Positions 1 to 37,750 of a DNA stretch of 64,000 bases are shown piece after piece. Where the stretch lies: NCBI GenBank assembly GCA_033239005.1, contig BSQZ01000061.1, forward strand, positions 1,901,501 to 1,965,500, read 5' to 3'. Every line of letters begins with the position of its first letter. Positions within the stretch are counted from its first letter, which is position 1. The notes below the pieces were generated by a model. It made no database searches. It had not been told where the DNA came from and worked only from the letters and a program-made list of their open reading frames with translations. The position numbers were made by a program, and so were the translations under genes. The DNA is from Lamellibrachia satsuma. Its lineage: Eukaryota; Annelida; Polychaeta; Sabellida; Siboglinidae.

Positions 1-2925
1 GTTCAATGTAACAGCAGTGGGACACCTGTGACTAAATGTAACAGAAGTGGGACACCTGTGACTAAATGTAACAGAGGTGGGACACCTGTGACTAAATGTA
101 ACAAAAGTGGGACACCTGTGGTTCAACGTAACAGCAATGGGACACCTGTGGTTCAATGTAACAAAAGTGGGACACCTGTGGTTCAATGTAACAGCAGTGG
201 GACACATGTGACTCAATGTAACAGCAGTGGGACACATGTGGTTCAATGTAACAGCAGTGGGACACATGTGACTCAATGTAACAGCAGTGGGACACCTGTG
301 GTTCAATGTAACAGCAGTGGGACACCTGTGACTAAATGTAACAGCAGTGGGACACCTGTGACTAAATGTAACAGCAGTGGGACACCTGTGGTTCAATGTA
401 ACAGCAGTGGGACACATGTGACTCAATGTAACAGCAGTGGGACACATGTGACTCAATGTAGCAGCAGTGGGACACCTGTGGCTCAATGTAACAGCAGTGG
501 GACACCTGTGACTCAATGTAGCAGCAGTGGGACACCTGTGGTTCAATGTAACAGCAGTGGGACACATGTGACTCAATGTAACAGCAGTAGGACACCTATG
601 ACTCAATGTAACAGCAGTGGGACACCTGTGACTCAATGTAGCAGCAGTGGGACACCTGTGGCTCAATGTAACAGCAGCGGGACACCTGTGACTAAATGTA
701 ACAGCAGTGGGACACCTGTGACTCAACGTAACAGCAGTGGGACACCTGTGGTTCAATGTAACAGCAATGGGACACCTGTGACTAAATGTAACAGCAGTGG
801 GACACCTGTGACTAAATGTAACAGCAGTGGGACACCTGTGACTAAATGTAACAGCAGTGGGACACCTGTGGTTCAATGTAACAGCAGTGGGACACATGTG
901 ACTCAATGTAACAGCAGTGGTACATGTGACTCAATGTAACAACAGTGGGACACCTGTGACTAAATGTAACAGAAGTGGGACACCTGTGGCTCAATGTAAC
1001 AGAAGTGGCACACCTGTGACTAAATGTAACAGAAGTGGGACACTTGTGACTAAATGTAACAGCAGTGGGACACCTGTGACTAAATGTAACAGAAGTGGGA
1101 CACCTGTGACTAAATGTAACAGAAGTGGGACACCTGTGACTAAATGTAACAGAAGTGGGACACATGTGACTAAATGTAACAGCAGTAGGACATCTGTGAC
1201 TAAATGTAATGTAACAGAAGTGCGACACCTGTGGCTCAATGTAACAGCAGTGGGACACGTGGTTCAATGTAACAGCAATGGGACACCTGTGACTAAATGT
1301 AACAGAAGTGGGACACCTGTGACTAAATGTAACAGAAGTGGGACACCTGTGACTAAATGTAACAGCAGTGGGACACCTGTGGTTCAATGTAACAAAAGTG
1401 GGACACCTGTGGTTCAATGTAACAGCAGTGGGACACCTGTGGTTCAATGTAACAAAAGTGGGACACCTGTGACTAAATGTAACAGCAGTGGGACACCTGT
1501 GGTTCAATGTAACAGCAATGGGACACCTGTGGTTCAATGTAACAAAAGTGGGACACCTGTGGTTCAATGTAACAGCAGTGGGACACCTGTGACTAAATGT
1601 AACAGAAGTGGGACACCTGTGACTAAATGTAACAGAAGTGGGACACCTGTGACTAAATGTAACAAAAGTGGGACACCTGTGGTTCAATGTAACAGCAATG
1701 GGACACCTGTGGTTCAATGTAACAAAAGTGGGACACCTGTGGTTCAATGTAACAGCAGTGGGACACCTGTGACTAAATGTAACAGAAGTGGGACACCTGT
1801 GACTAAATGTAACAGCAGTGGGACACCTGTGGTTCAATGTAACAAAAGTGGGACACGTGTGGTTCAATGTAACAGAAGTGGGACACCTGTGACTAAATGT
1901 AACAGAAGTGGGACACCTGTGACTAAATGTAACAGAAGTGGGACACCTGTGACTAAATGTAACAGAAGTGGGACACCTGTGACTAAATGTAACAGCAGTG
2001 GGACACCTGTGGTTCAATGTAACAAAAGTGGGACACCTGTGGTTCAATGTAACAGAAGTGGGACACCTGTGACTAAATGTAACAGAAGTGGGACACCTGT
2101 GACTAAATGTAACAGAAGTGGGACACCTGTGACTAAATGTAACAGCAGTGGGACACCTGTGGTTCAATGTAACAAAAGTGGGACACCTGTGGTTCAATGT
2201 AACAGAAGTGGGACACCTGTGACTAAATGTAACAGAAGTGGGACACCTGTGACTAAATGTAACAGCAGTGGGACACCTGTGGTTCAATGTAACAAAAGTG
2301 GGACACCTGTGGTTCAATGTAACAGAAGTGGGACACCTGTGACTAAATGTAACAGAAGTGGGACACCTGTGACTAAATGTAACAGAAGTGGGACACCTGT
2401 GACTAAATGTAACAAAAGTGGGACACCTGTGGTTCAATGTAACAGCAGTGGGACACCTGTGGTTCAATGTAACAAAAGTGGGACACCTGTGACTAAATGT
2501 AACAGCAGTGGGACACCTGTGGTTCAATGTAACAGCAATGGGACACCTGTGGTTCAATGTAACAAAAGTGGGACACCTGTGGTTCAATGTAACAGCAGTG
2601 GGACACCTGTGGTTCAATGTAACAAAAGTGGGACACCTGTGGTTCAATGTAACAAAAGTGGGACACCTGTGGTTCAATGTAACAAAAGTGGGACACCTGT
2701 GACTAAATGTAACAGCAGTGGGACACATGTGACTAAATGTAACAGCAGTGGGACACCTGTGACTCAACGTAACAGCAGTGGGACACCTGTGGTTCAATGT
2801 AACAGCAATGGGACACCTGTGACTAAATGTAACAGCAGTGGGACACCTGTGACTAAATGTAACAGCAATGGGACACCTGTGGTTCAATGTAACAAAAGTG
2901 GGACACCTGTGGCTCAATTTAACAA
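1..2925. repeat. 30-bp minisatellite, about 97 units, cut by the left window edge
   Basis: A 30-base unit (core gtaacagcagtgggacacc) repeats head to tail from base 1 until it decays near 2917. Units differ at a few positions, giving sub-types (actaaatg or gttcaatg start; cagcag, cagaag or caaaag middle; cacctgtg or cacatgtg end), and sub-types recur in blocks, as expected from unequal exchange. Irregular units near 919, 1207 and 1256 break the register. Because the period is a multiple of 3, several frames on both strands stay open. I regard those frames as artefacts, not genes. Confidence 0.97.
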
Positions 2926-2989
2926 ACGTGAATTATATTTGCAAATTCCTAAAAAATTAGACACGAATATTTTATATCACATCCCATAA

Positions 2990-4190
2990 ATTTACTTTTA
3001 TTTGGCTCTATTTCACTGCATTAGTGATGATAACTTAATTGACACAGAAATGTGTTGTATGAGCTAACTTAGGTCTTCATGGGAAGCAGAAATACCATAG
3101 TTTGCAATGGTTGCGAAAAACACCTTTTCGCATATAGATATGATTTTTTGAGGCAAACCTTTTACAACACTCCATGTCTATTTGCACCATAAAACTGTAT
3201 TTGGCCCCCTGGGTAGAACACCATCCTGAAATTGTAATATGTTTACCTAATAAAGGACTATGCACAGCTAAAAAATGGTGCTCATAGCACTTGTCCTACA
3301 TTCTCATTTTGGGTGCTGAAATTCATAAAATATACAAAAAGTTTAAGTTTAAGGCTGACTTATTCTGAAAGTATGGCAACTAGAAGCCTACTGAACTTAT
3401 TTCTAGTATCTCTGAGTCAACTGCTAGTATCTCTGAGTCAACAGATGGTGGCAATTTGGACATTGTACTGTAACACAACAATGAAATATAGACCGCTGAA
3501 ATCCTTCTCGGAAAAACAAATTCTTTTCCATTGGTGTACCCATTCTCCTTTGCCTTATCATTCTTGAATTTTGAATAGATAATCGGTTCCAATATGTCTA
3601 CATATTCAGCAAATACAGCTTGTAAACTTCGCAAATTAGAAGCACCTAAAAACAGATAAAAATAACAGGTGCATTTTTGGGGCGGTTAATTACCCCCTTC
3701 ACATAATAAGGTATTACACACAATTTGCATGCAAATCCTTAGTTTTTACGCAGATTTGCTCAGACATAGCTACTTACTCATTGGTTAAAATTTAAGAAAA
3801 TTCTGAGACATCAACTTTTTGACTATTGGTTGATTTGACACGGAATGACCCATAATTATACATGTTCATATTAGAACAATGTAGCATATACAGAGTTATT
3901 TGTCCACAAAAACTTTGATACAAATTCATACAAATTTAAATGAAAATATCACTTTATAAAAACAGAAATAAAAAATGTAATTTATGTAATCTATTTAAAC
4001 CAAGTTTGAAAATATACCATTTAATCTGTGTCTTGTTGAAGCAATACTTCATATTGTGGTATTGAAATTAACTAATGAAAAAATTATTTTACACTCGCTA
4101 TATTGGTCTCTGCTACAATGAAATGAAGATAGTACAGTGATATTCTTAGTTACACTGACAACGACTGATTAAATCATTGTGTTTGTTAAT
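2990..4190. other. intergenic, nothing recognised
   Basis: AT-rich unique-looking sequence. Short open frames of 60-85 codons show no family resemblance, no compositional signal and no supporting splice sites. A short duplication (agtatctctgagtcaac, twice) is at about 3404-3441. Confidence 0.6.
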
Positions 4191-4194
4191 GTAG

Positions 4195-4860
4195 GACAAT
4201 GTCTACAGTGACTAGTGACAAGGCTGGTGAAAAACACTTCAAATGTGGCATACGTGGAGCAAAGTTTGTACATGTTGACAGTTTAAAGAGCCACAAACGA
4301 ATCCACACTGACGAGAAAAAACCTTCAAATGTGACACATGTGGAACACAGTTTGCAGAGAGAAGCAACTTAAAGATATACATGCGCACTCACACTGGTGA
4401 GAAACCCTTCAAATGTGACACATGTGGAACACAGTTTGCAGAGAGAAGCAACTTAAAGATATACATGCGCACTCACACTGGTGAGAAACCCTTCAAATGT
4501 GACACATGTGGAGCATCCTTGATGGCTTGAAGAGCCACAAACAAATCCACACTGACGAGAAACCCTTCAAATGCAACACGTGTGGAGCACATCTTTCACA
4601 AAGCATCGGTTTAAAGACACACGAGCAGATTCACACTGTCAAATGTGACACATGTGGAGCACATTTTGCACATAAGTGCAGTTTGTAGACACATGAGCGC
4701 ACTGTTGAGAGTCCCTTCAAATGTAACACCTCTGGAGCAATGTTTGCCCGAAGTGGCTGTATAAGGAGACATGGGTGCACTCAACACTTATGAGAAATCC
4801 TTCAAATGTGGCAATTGTTAGATACATGTTCTTGTGGTTGAAAGATAAATTTACCTGTTT
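4195..4860 (+). pseudogene. degenerate C2H2 zinc-finger array
   Basis: Conceptual translation in shifting frames gives about seven KRAB-type-spaced C2H2 fingers with the usual linkers (HTGEKPFKC, HTDEKPFKC). Two neighbouring fingers are near-identical (about 4325-4500). It is broken: an extra A in an AAAAAA run near 4317 shifts the frame after the first finger, a finger is shortened near 4512, a stop follows finger six (4686), and several fingers lack a zinc ligand (GIRGAKF lacks the second Cys; KIYMRTH lacks the first His). Either a decayed copy of a zinc-finger gene or a decayed last exon. No intact start or upstream exon is visible. Confidence 0.8.
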
Positions 4861-6590
4861 ATTTTCATGTTTCTTGTAATTTTGTTACTGCATTAGGTTT
4901 CTATGTGAAATGGTTTTACCTAAAGGGGTTATGACTTATCTCACGCTGTTGAACATGCAGATAAACAGCATTACAGAGATATTCTTATAAGAATATTATT
5001 TTTTCTATAACAGAATACAAATTTGAAATGTGTTTATACTGTAAACCTGGACTGGACATTTTGGCGAACGTTTAAAGTTGTTCAGTCAATAAAGTAACAG
5101 AAAGGTAACACATTTTGCTAGGTGTATTAGGATATAAAATAGAAACACAATTTGATGTTACTGTTATATGACTGCTTCCGCAAGCAGTTGGCTTTTACAT
5201 CTGCTTACAACGCTTCCATTCAATAGTTCTGTGTAGCGTTCTCCACGTGGTCCTAGTCTTGGCGATCTGACGCAGCTGTTCCATGTAGACTCTTGTCTTC
5301 AACCACCTGCCGACATGTGCAGGTCGGCTTCAAGAGTGCCGGGGAGGCCAATTTTGGGTTGGCCGTGATATCCCTCGAGTTTGTCAGGAAAATGTGCACA
5401 TTGCTTGGTTTGCATGTTCTTGGGTCTAATACAGGGGTACACAGGGTCATGTTCTGCCCAATAAGCCCCTATTAAAATAGCCTTAACTATTCATTCTTTG
5501 TGTTTTTTGGTGAACTCCAGAATCCTCCTGTATCCTACATAACGTGCTAAATTAATGTTTACGATTCAACAACTGCACATATACATACATGTTATGGATA
5601 GCAGAAAACTTTGACTTTCTAAGAAAACACTGTGTCAATGGTAGCTTGGCAACATGATTTTGGCTTGTTGGTTTTGCGCATCAAAAGCTGAAATGAAACT
5701 GGTACGTCTTTAAACATGTGACAGTGCTACGGACAGATTCTTTTGATCAACTCACTATATAACAAAAAACACGTTATAATTACTTTCATTGTGTACACTT
5801 TATTTTACATCTATACAAACCGATAGCCACTCAACTGCATTATCAAACACTTGGGCAGTTCACAGTATGAGTAACGAGCCACCTTCAACGAGGATCACAC
5901 AACACAAACACAAAAGGTGACCATGCACAATGATATCATCACTTGCAAGATACAAACATTCACTTGATGATGTGATCCATAAACCAATTAAATGTATTTT
6001 TGTATCACCTATCTTAATTACTTTACTGATTGCTACTGCAATCAGCAATTTTTAATCATTGGCATATTTGTCAAGTCTATTGTTTTTTTACAGGAACCAT
6101 ACCATTTTTAGTATAAATTGTTCAGTCAGAAGAAATCTCGCTTGGACCTCAGACTTATCATACAGTGTTAACTGTACCTTGGGCAGAATTTGTTTTAGCA
6201 AAGTATGAAAATGAACCGTAGTGCATCTAACAAACACACAGTTTGTAGTACATTTCATGGGCATAAATAAGCTCTTCTGATGTTTGCCGTGGAATGACAG
6301 AAAGTCTCTGATTCAATACAGATTTCACATACACCATTCCTGGCATTTATTTAATCCGCCCAGTAATAATGACATCTTCACTATGTATAGGAAATGATAA
6401 GATGCATTATGATGCCATGATTCCACCAATTCCATAATGCACATCACATGCTTGGAACCCTATCAAAAATACATCAATGAATCGGTGAAAGGTGAAGACA
6501 TAGCACATAGATCTTGTATTACAAACTGAAGAGCTTTAAGAAGAAATCCAAGTACTGTAACCAGTTTCTTATTCTAAATTAACTTTTATC
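4861..6590. other. intergenic, nothing firm
   Basis: Mostly AT-rich unique sequence without a supported gene. About 5200-5460 is less AT-rich and, on the minus strand, could be the decayed C-terminal tail of a LINE reverse transcriptase, but the similarity is too weak to call. Confidence 0.5.
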
Positions 6591-6754
6591 TTGTTATAAA
6601 AGATTCACACGGGTAATAAAATGATAGATCACTGTGAATTTCACACAGTGAACGGAGCACAATGGTTTATCTTGCCAGGGATAAATGAACCGTGTCTGAA
6701 AGAACTGCACCAGTGTGCAACTCAAGTTACAAACAAGAAGGAAACATAAAAAAT

Positions 6755-6925
6755 AACAGTACATCTGTGACAGCCCATCCTCCCATTGCCAGTCATAACA
6801 GTACATCTGTGGCAGCCCATCCTCCCATTGCCAGTCATAACAGTACATCTGTGGCAGCCCATCCTCCCATTGCCAGTCATAACAGTACATCTGTGGCAGC
6901 CCATCCTCCCATTGCCAGTCATAAC
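6755..6925. repeat. 42-bp minisatellite, 4 units
   Basis: Four nearly identical 42-base units (starting aacagtacatctgtgrcagc) are visible in succession. The period is a multiple of 3, so overlapping frames stay open on both strands without coding meaning. Confidence 0.95.
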
Positions 6926-7069
6926 ATTCCATAAAACTAAAATACACTTGCTTTATGAAATCAGTTTTTGTTTATGACTGCACAGGATTGACTGTATTGA
7001 TCACAAATTTTACAAACTGATGTTTGCAACAGTAAAGTACTAAACAGTTGTCAACATCACATTTATTTG

Positions 7070-7762
7070 GTTGCATTTATTGCTGCAGCCATACATGCTA
7101 GATTATGTTGTCATTTATTGCTGCAGCCATACATGCTAGATTACATAGTCATTTATTGCTGCAGCCATACATGCTAGATTACATAGTCATTTATTGCTGC
7201 AGCCATACATGCTAGATTATGTTGTCATTTATTGCTGCAGCCATACATGCTAGATTACATAGTCATTTATTGCTGCAGCCATACATGCTAGATTATGTTG
7301 TCATTTATTGCTGCAGCCATACATGCTAGATTACATAGTCATTTATTGCTGCAGCCATACATGCTAGATTATGTTGTCATTTATTGCTGCAGCCATACAT
7401 GCTAGATTATGTTGTCATTTATTGCCACAGCCATACATGCTAGATTACATTGTCATTTATTGCTGCAGCCATACATGCTAGATTACATTGTCATTTATTG
7501 CCACAGCCATACATGCTAGATTACATAGTCATTTATTGCTGCAGCCATACATGCTAGATTACATTGTCATTTATTGCTGCAGCCATACATGCTAGATTGC
7601 ATTGTCATTTATTGCTGCAGCCATACATGCTAGATTACATTGTCATTTATTGCCACAGCCATACATGCTAGATTACATTGTCATTTATTGCTGCAGCCAT
7701 ACATGCTAGATTGCATTGTCATTTATTGCTGCAGCCATACATGCTAGATTGCATTGTCATTT
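7070..7762. repeat. 38-bp minisatellite, about 18 units
   Basis: A 38-base unit (core tgctgcagccatacatgcta) repeats to 7760. Sub-types differ at the spacer (attatgttgtc, attacatagtc, attacattgtc) and in the core (gctgcag or gccacag), again in a patchy order. Confidence 0.96.
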
Positions 7763-7784
7763 TTAAAGAAGGGCTGCATGTGCT

Positions 7785-8095
7785 AGACAACTACATGTTG
7801 ACTTGAGTCCATAGGAGCCGACTTGAGTCTTCCATTTTTATGACTTGCAATTTGGACTTTGAATTCCGAGAGTTAACTCGAGACTTGACTTGGACGTCAT
7901 TGACTTGTGTCTTGACTTGGCTTGCCAGTTTGTGACTTGCCAACAAGTCTGGTAGCTCGTAACGTACACAAAATGTGACCGTGTTGTTGTGACAGGTCAT
8001 ACCGAATACTATAATTATTAAGTATTTATTATGATTGGCTTATGTTGTGATAGGGACAGCATCCGCCTAAATTTCCATTACACATCAGATACATA
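7785..8095 (-). repeat. interspersed repeat, copy 1 (unclassified)
   Basis: The reverse complement of this segment aligns by eye with 60385-60765: the order of the blocks ttaggcgga, agccaatcataat, a cggcctgtcacaac-like block, a stretch of GACTYGAGTC-type words and a gcaagtcat block is the same in both. This marks a dispersed mobile or derived element. No coding capacity is seen, and terminal structures were not found. Confidence 0.7.
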
Positions 8096-8138
8096 TACAA
8101 ACATGAGTTCTTTTTCTCTAGTACGCTTTTCTTTTCAG

Positions 8139-8144
8139 TTTATT
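8139..8144 (-). promoter_or_regulatory. candidate poly(A) signal of SEL1L
   Basis: AATAAA on the minus strand, about 370 bases downstream of the SEL1L stop codon, with no better signal nearer. Position and match are reasonable, but the cleavage site is not demonstrated. Confidence 0.45.
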
Positions 8145-8513
8145 TCACATACTAATTATATGTGCAAAACAGCATAAACAAGTACTTTTTCCAGATGAAG
8201 CACTGGAAATGTTTGTCAGTGAAACAATACAATTTTACAAACAAGCATACGTCATTTCAACCTCAACAACAAGAAAGACTGGGAAAGTTTGTATCTAGAT
8301 CATTAAATACTCCAGCCACCGAAATCTATGTTCAAAAAGGCCCTTTCCGAATGACATCACACTGAAATTAAACAAGTTGCTTTTAACCTGTATGTGCCGA
8401 TATCTCAACAGTTTAACAGCACATTGTGGATGATTCTTGAGAAATAATAGCAGAGACTAGTTGTCTTCACTGATAAAGTTTTTCCTGCTGAAAATCTAAA
8501 ACATTAGACGGTT

Positions 8514-32860
<24,347 letters not shown>

Positions 32861-33559
32861 TGTGATACGTGACCTGTAAGGAGTAAAAACATCCAGTTGT
32901 AAGCAGTTCATTTTCAGCTGAAATTGTAACACTTATATAAATTGTACAATTCAGCCACATGTGATGAATACATTAAAATTTTAATTATTTTAGTACAAAT
33001 ACTCCATATATCATGCTGCTGACTTATACTACTGTTTCAACTTACAGGTGTTTGTTTTGCCCAAAAATGTTTCACAACACCTCACAATTTTACGACTTCA
33101 AAAATGACATGCATGTGGAGTGTTAGCAATGTTGCAGGAAATATATTATTTTGCTATGACAATGTGAAAGGGGAAAGATGACACTCGAAGTGAATCAAAT
33201 CTGCACAGTGACACGAAAGCATTGGAAAAGATGATCAATGCGTTTTTAGACTATTTTTTAATTTACACATTCCACAGATTGGAATGGTGGATCTGCGCAA
33301 CCTGATTGCACTGTGCAATCTTTGGATCACTAGACTGTGTACACATCTGGTGATCGCGCTGCTGGTCATTATGGATCGTGCTGTTTGTAGCGTATCAAGT
33401 CAATAATTTGTAGGTTTTTCGGTAGAGCTGCTTGGTTGACAACCAAACACTGCACTTTCTCCCTAAAACTGCTGTGATAGAGTACCTATAAATGCAATAA
33501 CAAAAGAACTCTGAATCATTTACAGGACAGTGTCAGTGAAGAAACAACCAATGATGATG

Positions 33560-34368
33560 CGTCATCTGTAGACCACAATACACGACCGCCAGACATCTGT
33601 AGATCACAATACACGACCGCCAGACATCTGTAGATTACAATACACGACCGCCAGACATCTGTAGATCACAATACACGACCGCCAGACATCTGTAGATCAC
33701 AATGCACGACCGCCAGACATGTGTAGATCACAATGCATGACCGCCAGACATCTGTAGATCACAATACACGACCGCCGGACATCTGTAGATCACAATACAC
33801 GACCACCAGACATCTGTAGATCACAATACACGACCACCAGACATCTGTAGACCACAATACACGACCGCCAGACATGTGTAGATCACAATACACGACTGCC
33901 GGACATCTGTAGATCACAATACACGACCACCAGACATCTGTAGATCACAATACACGACCGCCAGACATCTGTAGATCACAATACACGACCGCCAGACATC
34001 TGTAGACCACAATACACGACCGCCAGACATCTGTAGATCACAATACACGACCGCCAGACATCTGTAGATCATAATACACGACCGCCAGACATGGGTAGAT
34101 CACAATACACGACCACCAGACATCTGTAGACCACAATACACAACCGCCAGACATCTGTAGATCACAATACACGACCGCCAGACATCTGTAGATCACAATA
34201 CATGACCACCAGACATCTGTAGATCACAATACATGACCGCCAGACATCTGTAGATCACAATACACGACCGCCAGACATGTGTAGACCACAATACACAACC
34301 GCCGGACATCTGTAGATCACAACACACGACCGCCAGACATGGGTAGATCACAATACAAAATCACCAGT
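33560..34368. repeat. 31-bp minisatellite, about 26 units
   Basis: Unit acatctgtagatcacaatac acgaccgccag, period 31, with C/T and G/A variants. Lies just upstream of the SEL1L coding start, probably in a 5' UTR intron or the promoter region. Confidence 0.96.
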
Positions 34369-35131
34369 CATGTGCGCAATCTAGCAATCCACAGACTGCG
34401 TAGCACGGTCTGCAGATGTGTGCACAATCGAGTAATCTGCAGATTGCTTGTCGGATCCATGAAATACGCCCAACACGGCAACAGCAGCATTACTGGGTTC
34501 AGACTACTGTTGACCTTCCTGTTTGTTGTTTCACACGAAAGTAGAAAAAAGTATTAAATTGTGATATGTGAATTTAAACAATTCATATGATGTGACTATT
34601 GACTGTGAAATAGTGCACTTTTTTTATAGTTAACAGGTAGTGCGATTTATGGAAATTTTTTGGGCCACGTGGGCACATGAATACTTGGGTTTTTGTCAAA
34701 ATTGACGGGCACTGCACGTCGGAGTATTTTAAAAGACCTAGAGGTATGTGATTTTGACAAAACTTGGTCAGCATGTCAATGAGATGATGGCAGTTGCTGT
34801 GAAACATTTTCTGAATTTTTTATGGTCACGTTTTCTTATAATCAGACAAAACGTTAACATGGCCGGCCACCAATGCAATTCTCTACTGTGGTCTGCACCC
34901 TACTGCCATGGCCATGTCCATGTCCATAGCACAGGCCATAGCCTATAGTAATTTTTAGTCTAATCGGTGGGCCTGCCCTAGCCCTAGCCTAGGCCAAGTA
35001 TTGCTACTATAATATTATTGGTTCAGTATTGAGTCTGATGGAAAATGTGTATTATATGATGTGATGTACGTCGGAATAATAATAAATCTAGTAACCAGGA
35101 CACCTAAACATTAACAATAAAATAAACGTAC

Positions 35132-35160
35132 CTCCAACGATACCCCTAGTCAGCTGACAA
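35132..35160 (-). promoter_or_regulatory. candidate 5' UTR exon donor of SEL1L
   Basis: The first coding exon begins after a strong acceptor at 32874-32875, so an upstream non-coding exon is required. A good minus-strand donor (GGAG|gtacgt) sits at 35131, with less AT-rich sequence beyond it. Exon extent and transcription start are not determined. Confidence 0.3.
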
Positions 35161-35639
35161 TAACAGTGTGAATGCAACGCCAACAGAACTTCAGTCCAGA
35201 AGACGGAGACGCGAAAGGACAGAGGATGGAAATATTTACAATTTCATGACAAAACTGTACGTCAGCGTTCACTGTTCCACAGACTGTGCAAACGTAATCA
35301 CATCACATTTTCTTAAATACATAATATTTTCCGGTTTCCTTGCTTTCGGAGTAGGTCTTACCTATTTCGTGAACGACCCTCAGTTCCTATGTTTATGCGG
35401 AACCTCGTTACAAACACCTTCGTACATTTTGCCACGTACGGTAAACCAGGCCAAACCTGTCATTGCGAATTGTTACAATGAATTTCATTGGCTGGTTAAA
35501 TAGAGCAAAGGTCGCTCCGCTAACTTGTTTGCTTGCGATCATTCTTTTTATATATGTATATTTCGTTATTAGTAAGTTCCTAGTGAGTGTTGCGATCTAC
35601 CAGGCTAAATCAAACGAAATCCGGCAGGTTTCGCCAGAA

Positions 35640-36425
35640 ATCTCAGTGACTTTTTTAACATTGCAACAATTTGGGAAAACAGACCCATATAAATAAAACC
35701 TTCAGTGTTTTTTTCTTAGTTTCCCATTCATGTGTAGATGTTTTGACGTCAACAACTATAAACATTAAAAAAATTATAATTTTGGAAAAAGTTACGGGTG
35801 TTTTAAAGTTGATCGAGACCCTAAAACGATCAGAACGTCCGTGACAATTTAAGCTAATCACATATAACCAATGCATTACTTTTTTCTTTACCTAACTGTT
35901 TTCGTGTATGTGCTACGTGGAACTCACGTGTATTATTCGTATTCTAACATTAGTAATCATTGCTGTTTCTCTTTGTTCCGTTTTTTTTTCTGGTTTAATG
36001 TGATTAACTTATGTGCATATAATTATGGTGCTTTCTCCAGTAAATATCGACACTCGATGTTTCATGTAAAATTATACATACATATATTAGCGAGGGATGG
36101 TGGAGCGGTGTCTCATGGTTATAGCAGCCGCCTGTCGATCGACAGGACTGTGGTTCGATTCCACCTCCGCCGTTTCTTGGGCAATTTCGTTCACCCCGCT
36201 TTATACCTGTGTCTTTCAGAAAAGACACTAATAGCCGTTGGTCCAATATTGGGCTGTTTTGGAATATAGAATCTAATTACTTGAGACTTGAGAGCAGTCT
36301 AAAATAAGGAACCAATTTTGTTTCAAAATTGCGTAACATGCAATTTTTTATATCTGCAATTTGGTTCTTCCTGAAACAAATATGTTTTGTTGGGGGAACA
36401 TTTACTTAACTACCATATTTTGTCA
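35640..36425. repeat. unclassified duplicated segment, copy A (interrupted by a SINE)
   Basis: Aligns in the same orientation with 39080-39640 through a series of shared words (gggaaaacaga; gttttgacg; aacgatcagaac; catataaccaatgcattact; tttctctttgttccg; ctttctccagtaaatatcga; ggaac ... atatctgcaatttggttctt; tgttggggg). The SINE at 36085-36290 splits this copy. Could be a dispersed repeat family or a local duplication. Confidence 0.85.
36085..36290 (+). mobile_element. tRNA-derived SINE inserted in duplicated segment
   Basis: The head has tRNA-like box A (tggtggagcggtg) and box B (ggttcgattcc) spacing. The body includes gacactaatagccgttggtcc, shared with the SINE at 14440-14725. The paralogous segment at 39.5 kb lacks it, showing the pre-insertion site. 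The anticodon-arm sequence is not that of an intact tRNA, so this is not called a tRNA gene. Confidence 0.85.
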
Positions 36426-37026
36426 CGGACGTTCCATTTTTCTTTGTTATTTTCCGTTTCTTTAAAATGTTATTTGGGGGCTTATATACCAACTTAAAAG
36501 ACTACATATTACATTATATTTGTTTTATCTTAAATTATAGATGCTAGAATAACAAGATGAAATTCAATTTACGGGTCTTAATCGACCGAGCTATAATTGT
36601 TTAACTTTTTATCTGGGTGATACCACATCGGACACGTACCCCGATATCGTAAAAGCGTTCAACATATGCATTATTAACATCTTTGTGTGTGATGCCTTGT
36701 GGTGAATAGATATTGGTGATCGTCAATAAAGAGTACAGATAACGAACCTTTATTCATTGGCATTACATTGTGTTCTCCCGCATCCACTCTCCGTCTCGCT
36801 TCCCAGGTTACACCGGTGTGTATCAAAATAAGATAATTACTAATATGACATTAGGACATTACATCTCCTTCCTTGTAGATATTAAACAGCAATTAGTGCT
36901 CAATGTCCATCATAATTATAAAGAATTACTGGGTTTCATTCATACAGGTAAATAGTAAAAGAAAGTTCAACCATAATTGATATGAATCATAACATGTTAA
37001 TGTTCTTTGTAATGGCAAATGACAAA

Positions 37027-37750
37027 CTACAAATCAAGCACGTCAGGTGCTTTTCTAACACGCGTAGATCTGCGAAGAATTGGCAGATCTGGACTCGGAG
37101 TCAACTGCACAGGTGAGTTGTCGTTCTTTGTTGTTGAGTCATCGTTCGCCACGAGATCGTCTCTCGGCTTCGGTTCACTGCATTCATCAAGCAACGGATC
37201 TTCATCTGCGCCAACTTCTGTTTCGTCACGACCGTGTAGTCTCTTGAAGAAAGACGAGTTGCGGGTTACACTCCGTCCTTAATCAGTCTCTGCAGAAATC
37301 ATGCTGCCTTTCCGTGTTACGATTGTCATCGGATTCGACTCGTAGGGAGTGTGACTTTTTGACGTAGTGAATGGTCTCTTCACTAAAACAGACTCGTCAA
37401 TGCTGATATCACACGGCTTATGGTAGTTCTTTCGGTCTGCATGATACTTCATCTTCCATTTCTGGTCAGTGTCTCTCTTGCGAACTATCTCAGCAACTGG
37501 ATCAGTGCTTGCACATTGCTGTAGTTTATTGCGAACGGCAAGCTTCAAGAACAGTGTTGATGGTGCAACTCCAGTCGTCGCATGTGGACTGGTACGATAG
37601 TTGCGTAAGAATGCTTGCATTTCTTTTCTCCAGTTCTTGCCATCTGATTTTGCAGCTTTCACACACTTCTTTAACGTCTTCACGAATCTCTCAGTCTTCT
37701 TATTCGCCGCGCCCATGCCCTTCTTGGTTGTTGCCAGGATATTGCTGATT
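37027..37750 (-). pseudogene. Ty3/gypsy-type retrotransposon pol, C-terminal remnant
   Basis: Minus-strand frame shows the end of an integrase (WRKEMQAFLRNYRTSPHATT then GVAPSTLFL; a later VLVKRPFTTSKSHTPYESNP) and a typical pol tail (LPILRRSTRVRKAPDVLDL) ending at 37027. One in-frame TAA (37279-37281) interrupts it and the upstream integrase core is missing. No LTRs or other genes of the element were recognised. Inactive old copy. Confidence 0.85.

Noticed and set aside
28..2989. Long open frames (303, 691 and 690 codons) in both directions
   Set aside because: They are the 30-bp minisatellite read in frame; the same unit is open on both strands and the peptides are pure repeats without start context or flanking exons.
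5200..5460. LINE reverse transcriptase tail on the minus strand
   Set aside because: Only a weak resemblance (RWLKTRVYMEQLRQIAKTRT with W-R spacing); no second motif to support it.
36093..36170. tRNA gene
   Set aside because: Has A- and B-box-like words but no proper cloverleaf by eye, and the sequence continues into a body shared with the SINE at 14.4 kb.
35168..36269. Several 60-130 codon plus-strand frames
   Set aside because: They fall in the duplicated non-coding segment and the SINE, and the paralogue at 39 kb does not keep them open.
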